The notes: generated by a model not told the origin, from the letters alone. A stretch of 64,000 bases of DNA from Coriobacteriaceae bacterium (GCA_019421015.1 JAHZGC010000011.1:14409-78408); one strand, 5' to 3'. Shown: positions 53,755-62,373, counted from the first letter of the stretch. Translations and numbers: made by a program.

Positions 53755-54795
53755 ATGGCCAACCAGACCCTCAAGAAGGACCTCGACTGGGCGAACCTGA
53801 GCTTCGCCTACACGCCCACCGACTACAGCTACGTCTGCAACTACAAAGACGGGGCTTGGGAGGAGGGCGGCCTCACCACCGACCACAGCATCACCCTCAG
53901 CGAATGCGCCGGCATCTTGCACTACTGTCAGGAGGTCTTTGAGGGCCTCAAGGCCTATACCACCGAGTCGGGCGACATCGTGTGCTTCCGCCCCGACCTC
54001 AACGCGAGCCGCATGGCCGACTCCGCCCGGCGCCTCGTGATGCCTCCGTTCCCCGAGGACAAGTTCGTCGACGCCGTCAAGCAGGTCATCGAGGCCAACA
54101 GCGCCTGGGTGCCTCCGTACGGCTCCGGCGCCACCCTGTACGTCCGCCCCTTGATGTTTGCCACCGGCAACGTCATCGGCGTCAAGCCGGCCGACGCCTA
54201 TCAGTTCCGCATCTTCGTCACCCCGGTGGGCCCCTACTTCAAGGGCGGTTGCAAGCCGATCAGCATCTGCGTCTCCGATTACGACCGCGCCGCGCCCCAC
54301 GGCACCGGCAACATCAAGGCCGGCCTCAACTATGCCATGAGCCTTTATCCCTACGAGCTCGCCCACGAGCGCGGCTTCGACGAGAACATGTACCTCGACT
54401 CCCAGAGCCGCACCTACGTGGAGGAGACGGGCGGCGCGAACTTCCTGTTCGTCGACAAGGACGGGACCATCGTCGTGCCCCAGTCCCACACCGACTCGAT
54501 CCTCCCCTCCATCACCCGCCGCTCCCTGGTCACGGTGGCCAAGGACCTGGGAATGAAGGTCGTCGACCGCCCCGTTCGCTTCGACGAGAACGATCAGTTC
54601 GCCGAGTGCGGCCTCTGCGGCACCGCCGCGGTGATTTCGCCCGTCGGCAAGGTCACCTGCGGCGAAGAGGTCATCGAGTTCCCCAGCGGCATGGACGAGA
54701 TGGGCCCCGTGTTGACCAAGCTGCGCGAGACCCTGACCGGCATTCAGTCCGGTGCCCTCGAAGGCCCCGAGGGTTGGGTCGTCAAGGTCTGCTAA
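53755..54795 (+). CDS. ilvE: Branched-chain amino acid aminotransferase
   Basis: The 346-aa class IV PLP enzyme interconverts Leu, Ile and Val with their keto acids. Family segments are LHYCQEVFEGLKAYTTESGD, FRPDLNASRMADSARRL, the active-site Lys in GTGNIKAGLNYAMSLYP, MYLDSQSRTYVEETGGANF and ITRRSLVTVAKDLG. GGAGGAAGAGAGAG precedes the ATG. It is monocistronic, with a strong terminator behind it. Confidence 0.94.
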   Translation: MANQTLKKDLDWANLSFAYTPTDYSYVCNYKDGAWEEGGLTTDHSITLSECAGILHYCQEVFEGLKAYTTESGDIVCFRPDLNASRMADSARRLVMPPFPEDKFVDAVKQVIEANSAWVPPYGSGATLYVRPLMFATGNVIGVKPADAYQFRIFVTPVGPYFKGGCKPISICVSDYDRAAPHGTGNIKAGLNYAMSLYPYELAHERGFDENMYLDSQSRTYVEETGGANFLFVDKDGTIVVPQSHTDSILPSITRRSLVTVAKDLGMKVVDRPVRFDENDQFAECGLCGTAAVISPVGKVTCGEEVIEFPSGMDEMGPVLTKLRETLTGIQSGALEGPEGWVVKVC

Positions 54796-54831
54796 CCCAC
54801 CCGTATCTCTTGGTCTTTCAAGTTTAAGCGC

Positions 54832-54877
54832 CAAAGGGCCCCGTTTTTTCCAGCGTCAGGATTAACGGGGCCCTTTG
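54832..54877 (+). terminator. Rho-independent terminator after ilvE
   Basis: A perfect 14-bp stem (CAAAGGGCCCCGTT at 54832-54845 with 54864-54877) with an 18-base loop and a CTTTG tail. It ends 36 bases after the ilvE stop. Confidence 0.75.
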
Positions 54878-54989
54878 CTTTGACGCCCGACAAGTATTGT
54901 TATGCCCCTGGGACCAGGCGTTCCAAATAAATGACCTTTTGTACGAACGAAACGCTTTTTATGTCGGTGGGGTTTCTCTGTTTGTCAAA

Positions 54990-54998
54990 TGCTAGTAT
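54990..54998 (+). promoter_or_regulatory. Predicted extended -10 promoter of the Wzz/BY-kinase pair
   Basis: TGC-TAGTAT is an extended -10 box 46 bases before the Wzz gene, in an AT-rich stretch (54897-55030) unusual for this genome. A second candidate, TGCTATAGA, lies at 55014-55022. Confidence 0.4.
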
Positions 54999-55044
54999 CC
55001 TAAATCCGTTTGCCTGCTATAGAGAGAACGGAGCTGTTTGACCG

Positions 55045-55701
55045 ATGACCCTCCTTGAGCTGTTACAACTCCTTAAGAAGCATCTTGCACTTGTCATCGT
55101 GCTGCCCATTGTCTGTGCGGTCGCCATGGCTGTCGTGGCATACGGGTTCATGGCCAACGTGTACACGGCCACCACGAGCATGTATGTTCTTGCTCAAACC
55201 GGTGACAGCTCTTCGAGCCTGCAGAGCAGCTTGAGCGCCAGCCAGATGATCACCAACGATGTGGCCGCCCTGATTAAGAGCGACCGTATCAAGAATGACG
55301 CAGCCCAGCGTCTGGGGCTCGAAGACCTCAAGGCCTTCGACATCAGCGTCACCAGCTCTACCACCACGCGCCTCATCGACCTTGCCGTCGAGGCAAAGGA
55401 TCCGGTTGAGGCCGCCCGGGTCGCCAACACCATGGCCAGCTGCGTCTCGTCGGTGGCCCAGGAGGTCATGAACGTCGAGAGCGTCAACGTGGTCGACGAG
55501 GCTTCGGTGCCCACCTCGCCCAGCGGTCCCAAGCGCACGATGTACGTGGCCGTGGCCTTCTTGGCCGGCCTGTTCCTCGCCGTGGCCATCGTGGTCCTCA
55601 TGGACATGCTCAACACCCGCGTCCGCAGCTCCGAGGAGCTCGAGGAGATGCTCGGCGTGCCTGTGATCGGCCGTTTCCCGCATATCAAGAAGGGCAAGTA
55701 A
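55045..55701 (+). CDS. Wzz/CapA-type polysaccharide co-polymerase (chain length regulator)
   Basis: The 218-aa protein has two membrane segments (about residues 14-37 and 170-192) flanking an extracellular, mostly helical loop, the Wzz topology, and a cytoplasmic end with RSSEELEEMLGVPVIGRFP. It activates the BY-kinase encoded 3 bases downstream and controls capsule or exopolysaccharide export. It starts with MTLLELLQLLKKHL, which is typical. No glycosyltransferase or polymerase gene is nearby, so the polysaccharide genes lie elsewhere. Confidence 0.88.
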   Translation: MTLLELLQLLKKHLALVIVLPIVCAVAMAVVAYGFMANVYTATTSMYVLAQTGDSSSSLQSSLSASQMITNDVAALIKSDRIKNDAAQRLGLEDLKAFDISVTSSTTTRLIDLAVEAKDPVEAARVANTMASCVSSVAQEVMNVESVNVVDEASVPTSPSGPKRTMYVAVAFLAGLFLAVAIVVLMDMLNTRVRSSEELEEMLGVPVIGRFPHIKKGK

Positions 55702-55704
55702 ACC

Positions 55705-56487
55705 ATGGCCAGGAAGAAGGGCTCCTACGGGAGCAGCCAAAACTCGATTCAAAATGCCGCCAAGACCCTCAAGGCGAACATTCAGTTTGCCAGCGTTGAC
55801 TCGCCCATCCAGTCGGTCCTGCTTACCTCGTCGGTGCCCGACGAGGGCAAATCTACCATCGCCGTAAACCTTGCCCAGTCCTTTGCGCAGGCAGGCAAAA
55901 AGGTGGTCTTGATCGAATGCGACCTGCGCCGCCGCTCCATCGCCCACATGTTGGGTGTACACACCAAGGGCGGCCTGTACGCGGTGCTGTCGGGCCAGGC
56001 GTCTCTGGAGGAGATGGTGGTTCCCCTGTCGCAGTCGAACATGTTCTTTCTCGACTGCGAACCGAACATCCCCAACCCTGCCGACATCTTGAACTCGAAG
56101 CGTTTTGCAAAGCTGGTTGGCAACCTTGAGGACCACTACGATTACGTGATCTTCGACACGCCGCCCGTGGGCGCTTTCATCGACGCGGCCGTGCTCTCTC
56201 AGCTGGTCGACGGCGTGCTCTTTGTTGTCCGTCGCGATTTTGCCAAGCGCGAGCAGATCGCTTCCGCCTTTGATCAGCTTAAAAAGGCCGGCGCCAACGT
56301 GCTGGGCACAGTGTTGAATTACGCAGAGTCCTCAAGCGACGGCTACTACTACTCTAACTACTACGGCGGTTCCAAGGATACCGGAAACGTCCAAGGTTCG
56401 ACCGTGCACGTTCACGGTGAAAACAACCGTCGCGCCCCGATTAACGGGGCCTCGCGTACGGCGGCAGGCAAGCGGTTTAGCAAATAG
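55705..56487 (+). CDS. Capsular tyrosine kinase (BY-kinase, CpsD-like)
   Basis: The 260-aa ATPase has a Walker A motif SSVPDEGKSTIAVNLA (residues 42-57), the Walker A' motif VVLIECDLRRRSI and Walker B YVIFDTPP. A C-terminal tyrosine cluster (GYYYSNYYGG near residues 215-224) is the autophosphorylation site. It works with the Wzz protein of the preceding gene (3 bases apart). Together they regulate polysaccharide polymerisation at the membrane. Confidence 0.9.
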   Translation: MARKKGSYGSSQNSIQNAAKTLKANIQFASVDSPIQSVLLTSSVPDEGKSTIAVNLAQSFAQAGKKVVLIECDLRRRSIAHMLGVHTKGGLYAVLSGQASLEEMVVPLSQSNMFFLDCEPNIPNPADILNSKRFAKLVGNLEDHYDYVIFDTPPVGAFIDAAVLSQLVDGVLFVVRRDFAKREQIASAFDQLKKAGANVLGTVLNYAESSSDGYYYSNYYGGSKDTGNVQGSTVHVHGENNRRAPINGASRTAAGKRFSK

Positions 56488-56510
56488 CTTTTCGTTCGCT
56501 CTCTGAAACA

Positions 56511-56547
56511 AGGCCCGGGCAGAATGAGTTCCCTGCCCGGGCCTTTC
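56511..56547. terminator. Bidirectional terminator between convergent genes
   Basis: AGGCCCGGGCAG (56511-56522) pairs perfectly with CTGCCCGGGCCT (56533-56544) around a 10-base loop, followed by TTT on the plus side. It serves the BY-kinase gene and the convergent M20 amidohydrolase gene. Confidence 0.75.
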
Positions 56548-56562
56548 GCGTTCTGTGCACGT

Positions 56563-57768
56563 TTAGAATCCATGCTCCAAATAGGCGCAGGCATAGGCAA
56601 GCGTCGCGGCAACGCCCAGTTTAAGGACGCTCTCGTCTATGTCGAAGCGCGCGGTGTGATGGGGCGAACCGCTCCCGCACGCCGGGTTTGCGATTCCCAG
56701 ATGGGCAAAGACACCCGGGTAGCGCTGCAGATAGAACCCAAAGCTCTCGGAGCCAAACCAGGGGTCGCAGGGGACCACCGCCCCTTTGGGGAGAACCTCT
56801 TCCAAGGCCTTGGTCGCCAACGCGCTCGCAGGGCCGTCGTTTATCACCGGCCACGCTATCTCGCGGGAGGCGGCGGCGTCCGCAGAGCATCCGTGCATGG
56901 CGGCCGTGTGCTCGCAGACCAGGCGGACGATCTCGAGCGCCTTGCCTCCCGCCTCGCCGTTAAAATAGCGGAGCGACCCTTTGACGTGCGCTTCCTCCGG
57001 AATGATGTTGAAACGCCCGCCGCCTTCGATGGTGGTGGCCCCTAGAGTCACCGACTCGTCGGGGGCAAGCCGGTTCACCCAAGCAACGGCCAGGTTGTTG
57101 AGCAGGTTCGCGGCGGCAAACACCGGGTTGCGCGCCATGTCGGGCCGGGAGCCGTGGCCACCCGTGCCGTGGAGGACCACGTCGAGCGTGGCTGCCCCGG
57201 CCATGCGGGGCCCGACGTCAACGCAGACCTTGCCGCTCTCGAGCTCGGCATAGAGGTGGATGCCCCAGACCGCCCCGACAGGATGGCCTTCGAGCGCCTC
57301 CAGCATGGGCCCATAGCCGGACATCGTCTCCTCCGCGCTTTCAAAGCACAGGAGCACCGTGCCTTGCAGACGGCCCTCGTCGCGCAGGCGTGCCAGGGCA
57401 CGGGCGACGCCGAGGAGCATGGCGGTGTGGCCGTCGTGGCCGCAGGCATGGCAGGTGCCCGGGTTCTCAGACATGCAGGCACGCGGGCCGGCAAGGTTCT
57501 CGGGGCTTTCCACAATGGGCAACGCGTCGATGTCGGCCCTCAGGGCCACGCACCGCCCCGCCTGTCCCGAATCGACCACGCCGAGCACCGAGGTGGGCGT
57601 GGGGTTGCTCCACGCTATGCCAAGGCCGTCGAGCTCCTTCTCGACAAAGGCCGCGGTCTGGACCTCCTCGCCGCTGAGCTCGGCCAGGCGGTGAACGTGC
57701 CGACGGCATTCGACCACATAGGGCTCGAGCTCGTCGGCCAGGCTGCGCACCTCTTCGGCATATACCAT
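56563..57768 (-). CDS. M20D family amidohydrolase (metallo-peptidase)
   Basis: The 401-aa enzyme belongs to the hippurate hydrolase/N-acyl-amino-acid amidohydrolase family. Metal ligands are in RADIDALPI, CHACGHDGHTAML and ESAEETMSGYG. A dimerisation domain follows with HGTGGHGSRPDMARNP, and a C-terminal catalytic part with SPHHTARFDIDE. The protein is cytoplasmic (no signal). It could release amino acids from N-acylated compounds; the exact substrate is unknown. The cysteine hydrolase gene lies 18 bases upstream in the same direction, so the two are probably co-transcribed. Confidence 0.9.
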   Translation of the reverse strand: MVYAEEVRSLADELEPYVVECRRHVHRLAELSGEEVQTAAFVEKELDGLGIAWSNPTPTSVLGVVDSGQAGRCVALRADIDALPIVESPENLAGPRACMSENPGTCHACGHDGHTAMLLGVARALARLRDEGRLQGTVLLCFESAEETMSGYGPMLEALEGHPVGAVWGIHLYAELESGKVCVDVGPRMAGAATLDVVLHGTGGHGSRPDMARNPVFAAANLLNNLAVAWVNRLAPDESVTLGATTIEGGGRFNIIPEEAHVKGSLRYFNGEAGGKALEIVRLVCEHTAAMHGCSADAAASREIAWPVINDGPASALATKALEEVLPKGAVVPCDPWFGSESFGFYLQRYPGVFAHLGIANPACGSGSPHHTARFDIDESVLKLGVAATLAYACAYLEHGF

Positions 57769-57786
57769 GTGGCCATCTCCTCCGTT

Positions 57787-58386
57787 CTATAGGTAAGCCA
57801 GATAGCCGAGCACCGTCTCCGTATCTACCACCCGGCTGTCGTAGCATCGGCTGAAGTACTCGAGGCCGCCCTGCTGCGTGCCGATGAGGAAGGTCCCGCA
57901 GGCATCCGCAGGCACGACGCTGCGATAGCCGCGGAAGTAAGCGCCGGCCAGCGTCTGCAGCACGCAGATGTTCGTGTCGCAGCCAAAGGCGATGAGCGTG
58001 TCGACCCCCAGCTCCCGCAGGGTCAGGTCGAGGTCGGTCTGGAAGAAGCCGTCATAGCGGCGTTTGGGGATGACGATGTCGCCTTCTTGCAGGTCGAACG
58101 CCTCAAGCGGCCGGGCCGCGTCGGTGCCTGCCATACCGTGGGCCCCCCACAGCTCCAGCTCGCGGTCGTACGGGGGGCGATGGGCGTCGTCCGAGAAGAT
58201 CACGGGCACCCCCTTGGAACGGGCGGCCTTCACGATGGCCACGGCGTTTTGTGCCATGGCCTCGAGCCCGGGGACGACCGGGCCGTGTCCGCCGAGGACG
58301 TCGATCACAAGGACCGCCGTGTGCTCGAGCTCGAGTGTCGTTAACTGCTGCCAGGGGGTTTGTTGGGAAACAGGCAGGTAGGGCAT
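57787..58386 (-). CDS. Isochorismatase-family cysteine hydrolase
   Basis: The 199-aa protein has the catalytic triad of the family: Asp in LVIDVLGG (near residue 29), Lys in IPKRRYDGF (near 107) and the nucleophilic Cys in FGCDTNICV (near 143). Nicotinamidases and N-carbamoyl amidases share this fold; the C-D-T-N-I-C-V string is common in amidase members. ATG 58386 is preferred because the family begins soon after it, with AAAGGCGG upstream. It is likely in one operon with the M20 amidohydrolase, suggesting joint breakdown of an amide-containing compound. Confidence 0.86.
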   Translation of the reverse strand: MPYLPVSQQTPWQQLTTLELEHTAVLVIDVLGGHGPVVPGLEAMAQNAVAIVKAARSKGVPVIFSDDAHRPPYDRELELWGAHGMAGTDAARPLEAFDLQEGDIVIPKRRYDGFFQTDLDLTLRELGVDTLIAFGCDTNICVLQTLAGAYFRGYRSVVPADACGTFLIGTQQGGLEYFSRCYDSRVVDTETVLGYLAYL

Positions 58387-58560
58387 CGCGTTTAGCCGCC
58401 TTTCTCGATAGGGGGGTGTTGGCCGCGAAGGATAGCGCACAGATGTGGCCCACGTGTGCAGGCTGCGTGGCGTCGGTTTGGCCGCGGCCCAGCGCTCCGA
58501 CAGCCAAACGTGAGGACCCCTATGGGGCATCCATCCCGATACAAGGTTTTTCTCTCCGAT

Positions 58561-58577
58561 ATCTGATATAATTAGAT
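58561..58577 (+). promoter_or_regulatory. Near-palindrome over the -10 box of the ygbA-like gene
   Basis: ATCTGATATAATTAGAT has ATCT/AGAT arms and contains a perfect TATAAT (58567-58572). A repressor bound here would block the promoter. It is far more AT-rich than the surroundings. Homologues in enterobacteria are controlled by the nitric oxide sensor NsrR; whether the same type of regulator acts here is unknown. Confidence 0.45.
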
Positions 58578-58653
58578 ATGTTTAACTTTTCGTTTGTCAT
58601 CACCAAGGTCCCATGGACCCCAGGCGCGCCAGCCATATATGACAGGAGTTCCG

Positions 58654-59037
58654 TTGAAGAGCATCGAGTCCAAGCGCCAGTGGGAGAAAAAGGTCATCGG
58701 CAACATGATCGCCATCTACTGCGCCGGAAACCACGCGGACCGGGAGCACGACGCAGAGGGGCTGTGCCCCGAATGCGCCGAGCTTGCCGCCTACGCACGT
58801 ACCCGAAGCGACCGGTGCCCCATGATAGAGACCAAGGCGTTCTGCGCCAACTGCCCGGTGCACTGCTACAAGCCCAGCATGCGCGAGAAGATCCGCCAAG
58901 TCATGCGCTACGCAGGCCCCCGCATGATCTGGCACCACCCGGTCGACGCGTGCCGCCATCTCGTGTGGAACACGCGTGAAAAACGCCAGCTGGCCAAGAA
59001 GGCCGCCCAAGAAGCCGCCAAGCAGGGACGGCAGTGA
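58654..59037 (+). CDS. ygbA: YgbA-like (nitrous oxide-stimulated promoter family) protein
   Basis: The 127-aa product strongly resembles E. coli YgbA: LCPECAELAAYA, DRCP, CANCPVHCYKPSMR and the block IRQVMRYAGPRMIWHHP. The Cys pairs suggest a metal or iron-sulfur site. Family members are induced by nitric oxide and other reactive nitrogen species, and the molecular role is not established. TTG 58654 is chosen as start because AGGAG lies 5 bases upstream and the protein then begins at the family's usual N-terminus; ATG 58639 is in frame but has no ribosome site. Confidence 0.82.
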   Translation: MKSIESKRQWEKKVIGNMIAIYCAGNHADREHDAEGLCPECAELAAYARTRSDRCPMIETKAFCANCPVHCYKPSMREKIRQVMRYAGPRMIWHHPVDACRHLVWNTREKRQLAKKAAQEAAKQGRQ

Positions 59038-59057
59038 CGTTTTTTGACAGGGTCAGG

Positions 59058-59164
59058 CTATAGCAATCCACAGAATTGCTGGACAAGGCGCGCGAGGGTG
59101 CGGTGCGCCAGGGCACATAAGCCCGAGTGCAACGAAGTATCAGTAATTCTGTGGACTGCTATAG
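59058..59164. repeat. 107-bp segment with 24-bp inverted repeat ends
   Basis: 59058-59081 (CTATAGCAATCCACAGAATT and four more) matches the reverse complement of 59141-59164 at 22 of 24 positions. The 59 bases between are non-coding. The right arm includes the stop codon of the LysR gene. There is no T-run, so a terminator role is unproven; a miniature element is the alternative. Confidence 0.6.
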
Positions 59165-60085
59165 GGCGGCCCGGCGCATCTCCTCATAAAGAAGGCCCCC
59201 GTTTTCGGTTGCCACGAACGACTCTTTGAAGACGGCAAAGAAGCTGGTCCTGAGCGGCAGGTCGGCCAGGGTGAAGGCCCGGTACTCCTCGCGCGTGTCG
59301 ATGCCCACGCGCGGCGCGAGCGTGGTGGGCACGATGCCCAGGCAGCGGCCGAACTCGTACGAGAAGTACTCGACGTGGTCCGAGAAGTCGCGCGTCTGCA
59401 GCGTTACCCAGGCACCGTGGGCCGCCAGCTGGTCGGCCACGCGGTCGCGCTCCCACGACGCGTAGATATCGGGCGGCAGCATAAAGGTGGCCCGGTCTAG
59501 GTCTGAGACGGTCACGATATCGCGCTGGAACAGCGGGCTTTCTTGGGTGGCGAGCAGCTTGATCTCCTCGGTGCCCAGCGCAAAGCCGCATAGGCCCGGC
59601 GGCAGGGGTGGAACCCCGCCGGTGCACCGGTACTCTTTGAACCCCACCACGGCTATGTCGTTTTCGCGCTCGTTGAGCGCGGCCACGGTCGAGAGGGCCC
59701 CGTTGTCGGTGGCGATCTCGATGCGCTTGTAGGGATGGGCCTCATGGATGGCCTGGCGGGCTTTGTAGAGCAGGGTTTCGAGCCAAGGCAGGTTCGAGGC
59801 GGCCACGCGCACGACCAGCAGGTTGTCGGCGAGAGACGCGTACTCCTCGACTACGGAGTCCCACGAGGCGAGCAGGGTACGGGCCGTCTGGACAAAGCGG
59901 GCCCCGGCAGGGGTTAGGACCAGGCGCCTCTGCCGGGTCGCAAGGAGCTTGCACGAAAGCTCGGCCTCGAGCGAGCGCATGTGCTCGGTCAGCGTGGGGC
60001 GGGTGGTGAACAGCCGCTCGGCTGCGCTGGAGTAGCTGAGTTCTTCGGCCAGTACCAGGAACTCCTCCAAGAACCGTGTGTTCAC
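59159..60085 (-). CDS. LysR-family transcriptional regulator
   Basis: The 308-aa regulator has a LysR helix-turn-helix (FLVLAEELSYSSAAERLFTTRPTL, residues about 8-32) and a periplasmic-binding-protein-like effector domain (about 90-300). GTG 60085 is preferred over a longer reading because GAAGGAGGG lies just upstream and the protein then begins at the conserved domain. It is divergent from the Tat flavoprotein gene at 60365, the classic layout for a LysR protein that controls its neighbour in response to a substrate. Confidence 0.9.
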   Translation of the reverse strand: MNTRFLEEFLVLAEELSYSSAAERLFTTRPTLTEHMRSLEAELSCKLLATRQRRLVLTPAGARFVQTARTLLASWDSVVEEYASLADNLLVVRVAASNLPWLETLLYKARQAIHEAHPYKRIEIATDNGALSTVAALNERENDIAVVGFKEYRCTGGVPPLPPGLCGFALGTEEIKLLATQESPLFQRDIVTVSDLDRATFMLPPDIYASWERDRVADQLAAHGAWVTLQTRDFSDHVEYFSYEFGRCLGIVPTTLAPRVGIDTREEYRAFTLADLPLRTSFFAVFKESFVATENGGLLYEEMRRAAL

Positions 60086-60178
60086 GAGCCCTCCTTCGAT
60101 GGCGCGGGCAGCTTTGGGGCCATTGTAGCCCGACGGCCGACCCAGCCGCGTTGCAGAGCGGCAACGGCTATTGTAAAG

Positions 60179-60204
60179 AAAAACTGCAGGCATGCAGAGT
60201 TTTT
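60179..60204. promoter_or_regulatory. Dyad in the LysR-reductase divergent region
   Basis: AAAAACT (60179-60185) and AGTTTTT (60198-60204) flank CTGCA/TGCAG half-sites, giving a 26-bp interrupted palindrome. It lies 94 bases from the LysR start and 161 bases from the reductase start, the position expected for a LysR operator. The rest of this 279-bp gap has a possible -10 box TAGCAT (60272-60277) for the reductase and nothing else clear. Confidence 0.55.
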
Positions 60205-60364
60205 ATCCGACGCCGTTCGGTTGCCTTCCCCTGCGTAAAAAGCCTTGCATTCTTACCGAGCCCGACGGCTGTAGCATGGAGGCGACGCGGTGGCCTTGGG
60301 ATCAAAGGGGATCGTTGCCTGAGCCGCCGCAGCCGGTGTGAACATGCGACACGAGGAGGGTCCT

Positions 60365-62152
60365 ATGGACGTTGATCGCAGGAACTTTGTGGCCGGGGCC
60401 GCCGCCCTGGGGGCTGCCGGAATGATCGGCGGGGCGTTTTCGGCAATGACGGCGGGGAGGGCCGATGCCGCCGAGGTGCCCGCCGAGGGCGACCGCGAGG
60501 CCTTCGAGGCCTACGCCGCCCCCATCGACCCCGTGGCCGTTCCGGATGCTTGGGACGAGGAGCACGAGATCGTGGTCGTGGGCTCCGGCGCCGCGGGCGT
60601 CAACGCCTCGATCCGCCTGGGCCAGGCGGGCTACGACGTGCTCATGGTGGACCGCCTGCCTTACACGGGCGGCAACTCACAGTGCTCGAGCGTGTTCTCG
60701 AACTTCGGCGGCCACAAGCAGGCTAACGAAGCCGGATGGGCCTATCCCAGCTTCCCCTACGACGTCGACAACATCGTGGAGTTCATGCTCGACCAGCAGC
60801 AGATGACCGGCCAGCCCGAGCTCACGCGCGCCATGGCGGTCGAGGGTCCCAAGTGCATCGACTGGATGAACGAGAAGGCGAACGCCAAGTGGGTCCCCAT
60901 GAACCCGAGCCCTGCGGGCAACGGCCTGCTCCAGTGGGAGGGCATGGCCACCGAGACCAACGGTTTCAACATCAACTACATCCCCATGCTCGAACTCGTT
61001 GAGACGGCCAAGGAGGCCGGGGCCGAGGTGCGCGTGGACTGCGACGTGACGGCCCTGGTGAGTGACGGGGAGGCCGTGGTCGGCGTGCAGGTCGAGCAGG
61101 AGGACGGCGCCAAGCTCATCCACGCGACCCGCGCCGTGGTGCTGTGCGCCGGCGGCATGGAGGTCAACCGCGCCATGATGAGCAAGTACTCGGCCACGGC
61201 CCTGCGCGGCATCGCGAGCATCGCCACGCCGCCCAACGGCACCGGCGAGTGCATCCGCATGGGCCTGGGCGTGGGTGCGAGCCTCTCGGGCTTCGACTCC
61301 ACCGGCGCCTTCGACGGCGGCGTGTGGTGGCGCGACTACGAGCCCTACGAGCTGCAGATGCAGTGCCACATCAACAAAGACGGCAACCAGGTGGTGCGCC
61401 AGCCCTGGCTGCGCATCAACGTCGACGGCCAGCGCGTGCCCTACATCTCGACCTCGGCGCTCAGCTACCCCTACACCACCGACGCGGCGCCCTCCTCGGC
61501 CGGCCTCTGCGACACCGCCGCCATCGAGATGGCCCAGCCCGAGGGCAAGACCTTCTGCGTCTTTGACTCCAAGTACGAGCAGCTGATGCTCGACAACTAC
61601 TTTGGCCAGGTCATCTGCCGCAAGGCCAAGATTGTGGCCGAGGACGATCCCTACATCGACCGCGTGCCCGTAGACTTGCGCGACTGGCGCACCGGCTTCC
61701 AGCAGATGATCGACGCGGGGGCCATCAAGCGCTGCGACACCATCGAGGAGCTCGAGGCTGCCCTGGGCCTTCGCGAGGGCATGCTGGTGGCCGAGGTGGC
61801 CAAGTGGAACGACGCCTGCGCCAGGGGCGAGGACTACGTGGCCTCCTACAAGTACCGCCCCGAGTGGCTCCTCCCCCTGGACGAGCCGCCCTACTACGGC
61901 GCGGCGGTGGGCGGCCACGTGTTCGGCTCCAAGTGCGGCCTGCGCGTGACCCCCGGCATGCACGTGCTGGACACCGCGGGCGCGCCCATCCCGGGCCTCT
62001 ATGCGGCATGGCACACCGCCGGTGGCTCGGCGGGCGACGGCAACGCAGCCGGACGCCCCTTGACCGGCATGTACGCCGACCTCGGCCTCGCCTTTGTGGG
62101 CGGCTACATGGCCGCGGGCGGCATCCTCGCCGAGGACGGCCGCGAGGGATAG
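60365..62152 (+). CDS. Tat-exported FAD-dependent reductase of the fumarate reductase family
   Basis: The 595-aa protein has a twin-arginine signal (DRRNFV, residues 4-9, then a hydrophobic stretch). Its FAD motif is IVVVGSGAAGVNASIRLGQAG near residue 69. There is no haem motif or FMN domain. In place of the fumarate reductase active-site segment it has WHTAGGSAGDGNAAGR, and no Arg is evident at the catalytic-acid position (INVDGQRVPYISTS), so a non-fumarate substrate is likely. ATG 60365 follows GAGGAGGG. Regulation is probably by the divergent LysR protein. Confidence 0.87.
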   Translation: MDVDRRNFVAGAAALGAAGMIGGAFSAMTAGRADAAEVPAEGDREAFEAYAAPIDPVAVPDAWDEEHEIVVVGSGAAGVNASIRLGQAGYDVLMVDRLPYTGGNSQCSSVFSNFGGHKQANEAGWAYPSFPYDVDNIVEFMLDQQQMTGQPELTRAMAVEGPKCIDWMNEKANAKWVPMNPSPAGNGLLQWEGMATETNGFNINYIPMLELVETAKEAGAEVRVDCDVTALVSDGEAVVGVQVEQEDGAKLIHATRAVVLCAGGMEVNRAMMSKYSATALRGIASIATPPNGTGECIRMGLGVGASLSGFDSTGAFDGGVWWRDYEPYELQMQCHINKDGNQVVRQPWLRINVDGQRVPYISTSALSYPYTTDAAPSSAGLCDTAAIEMAQPEGKTFCVFDSKYEQLMLDNYFGQVICRKAKIVAEDDPYIDRVPVDLRDWRTGFQQMIDAGAIKRCDTIEELEAALGLREGMLVAEVAKWNDACARGEDYVASYKYRPEWLLPLDEPPYYGAAVGGHVFGSKCGLRVTPGMHVLDTAGAPIPGLYAAWHTAGGSAGDGNAAGRPLTGMYADLGLAFVGGYMAAGGILAEDGREG

Positions 62153-62175
62153 CGCCCAGACCAAGCAGGTAAGAC

Positions 62176-62224
62176 GGCGGAGAAGCCCTTGGGGTCGAGC
62201 GCGGACCTCCGGGGCTTCTCCGCC
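62176..62224 (+). terminator. Hairpin after the LysR-linked reductase
   Basis: GGCGGAGAAGCCC (62176-62188) pairs perfectly with 62212-62224 across 23 bases. No T-run follows, so it may terminate weakly or act as a transcript-stabilising structure. Confidence 0.5.
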
Positions 62225-62373
62225 AAATCGGCGGATGAGCGGGAGATATTGCCTTTAACAGTTGTTTTGGCATGGCGAAGGGGAGGGCAGCGTCCCATCG
62301 GGGCCGTCCAAGCGCTACCATGGTCGGCGTTTTGCCATCGATTGCAAAAGCACCGACCACGAAAGGAACCCCC

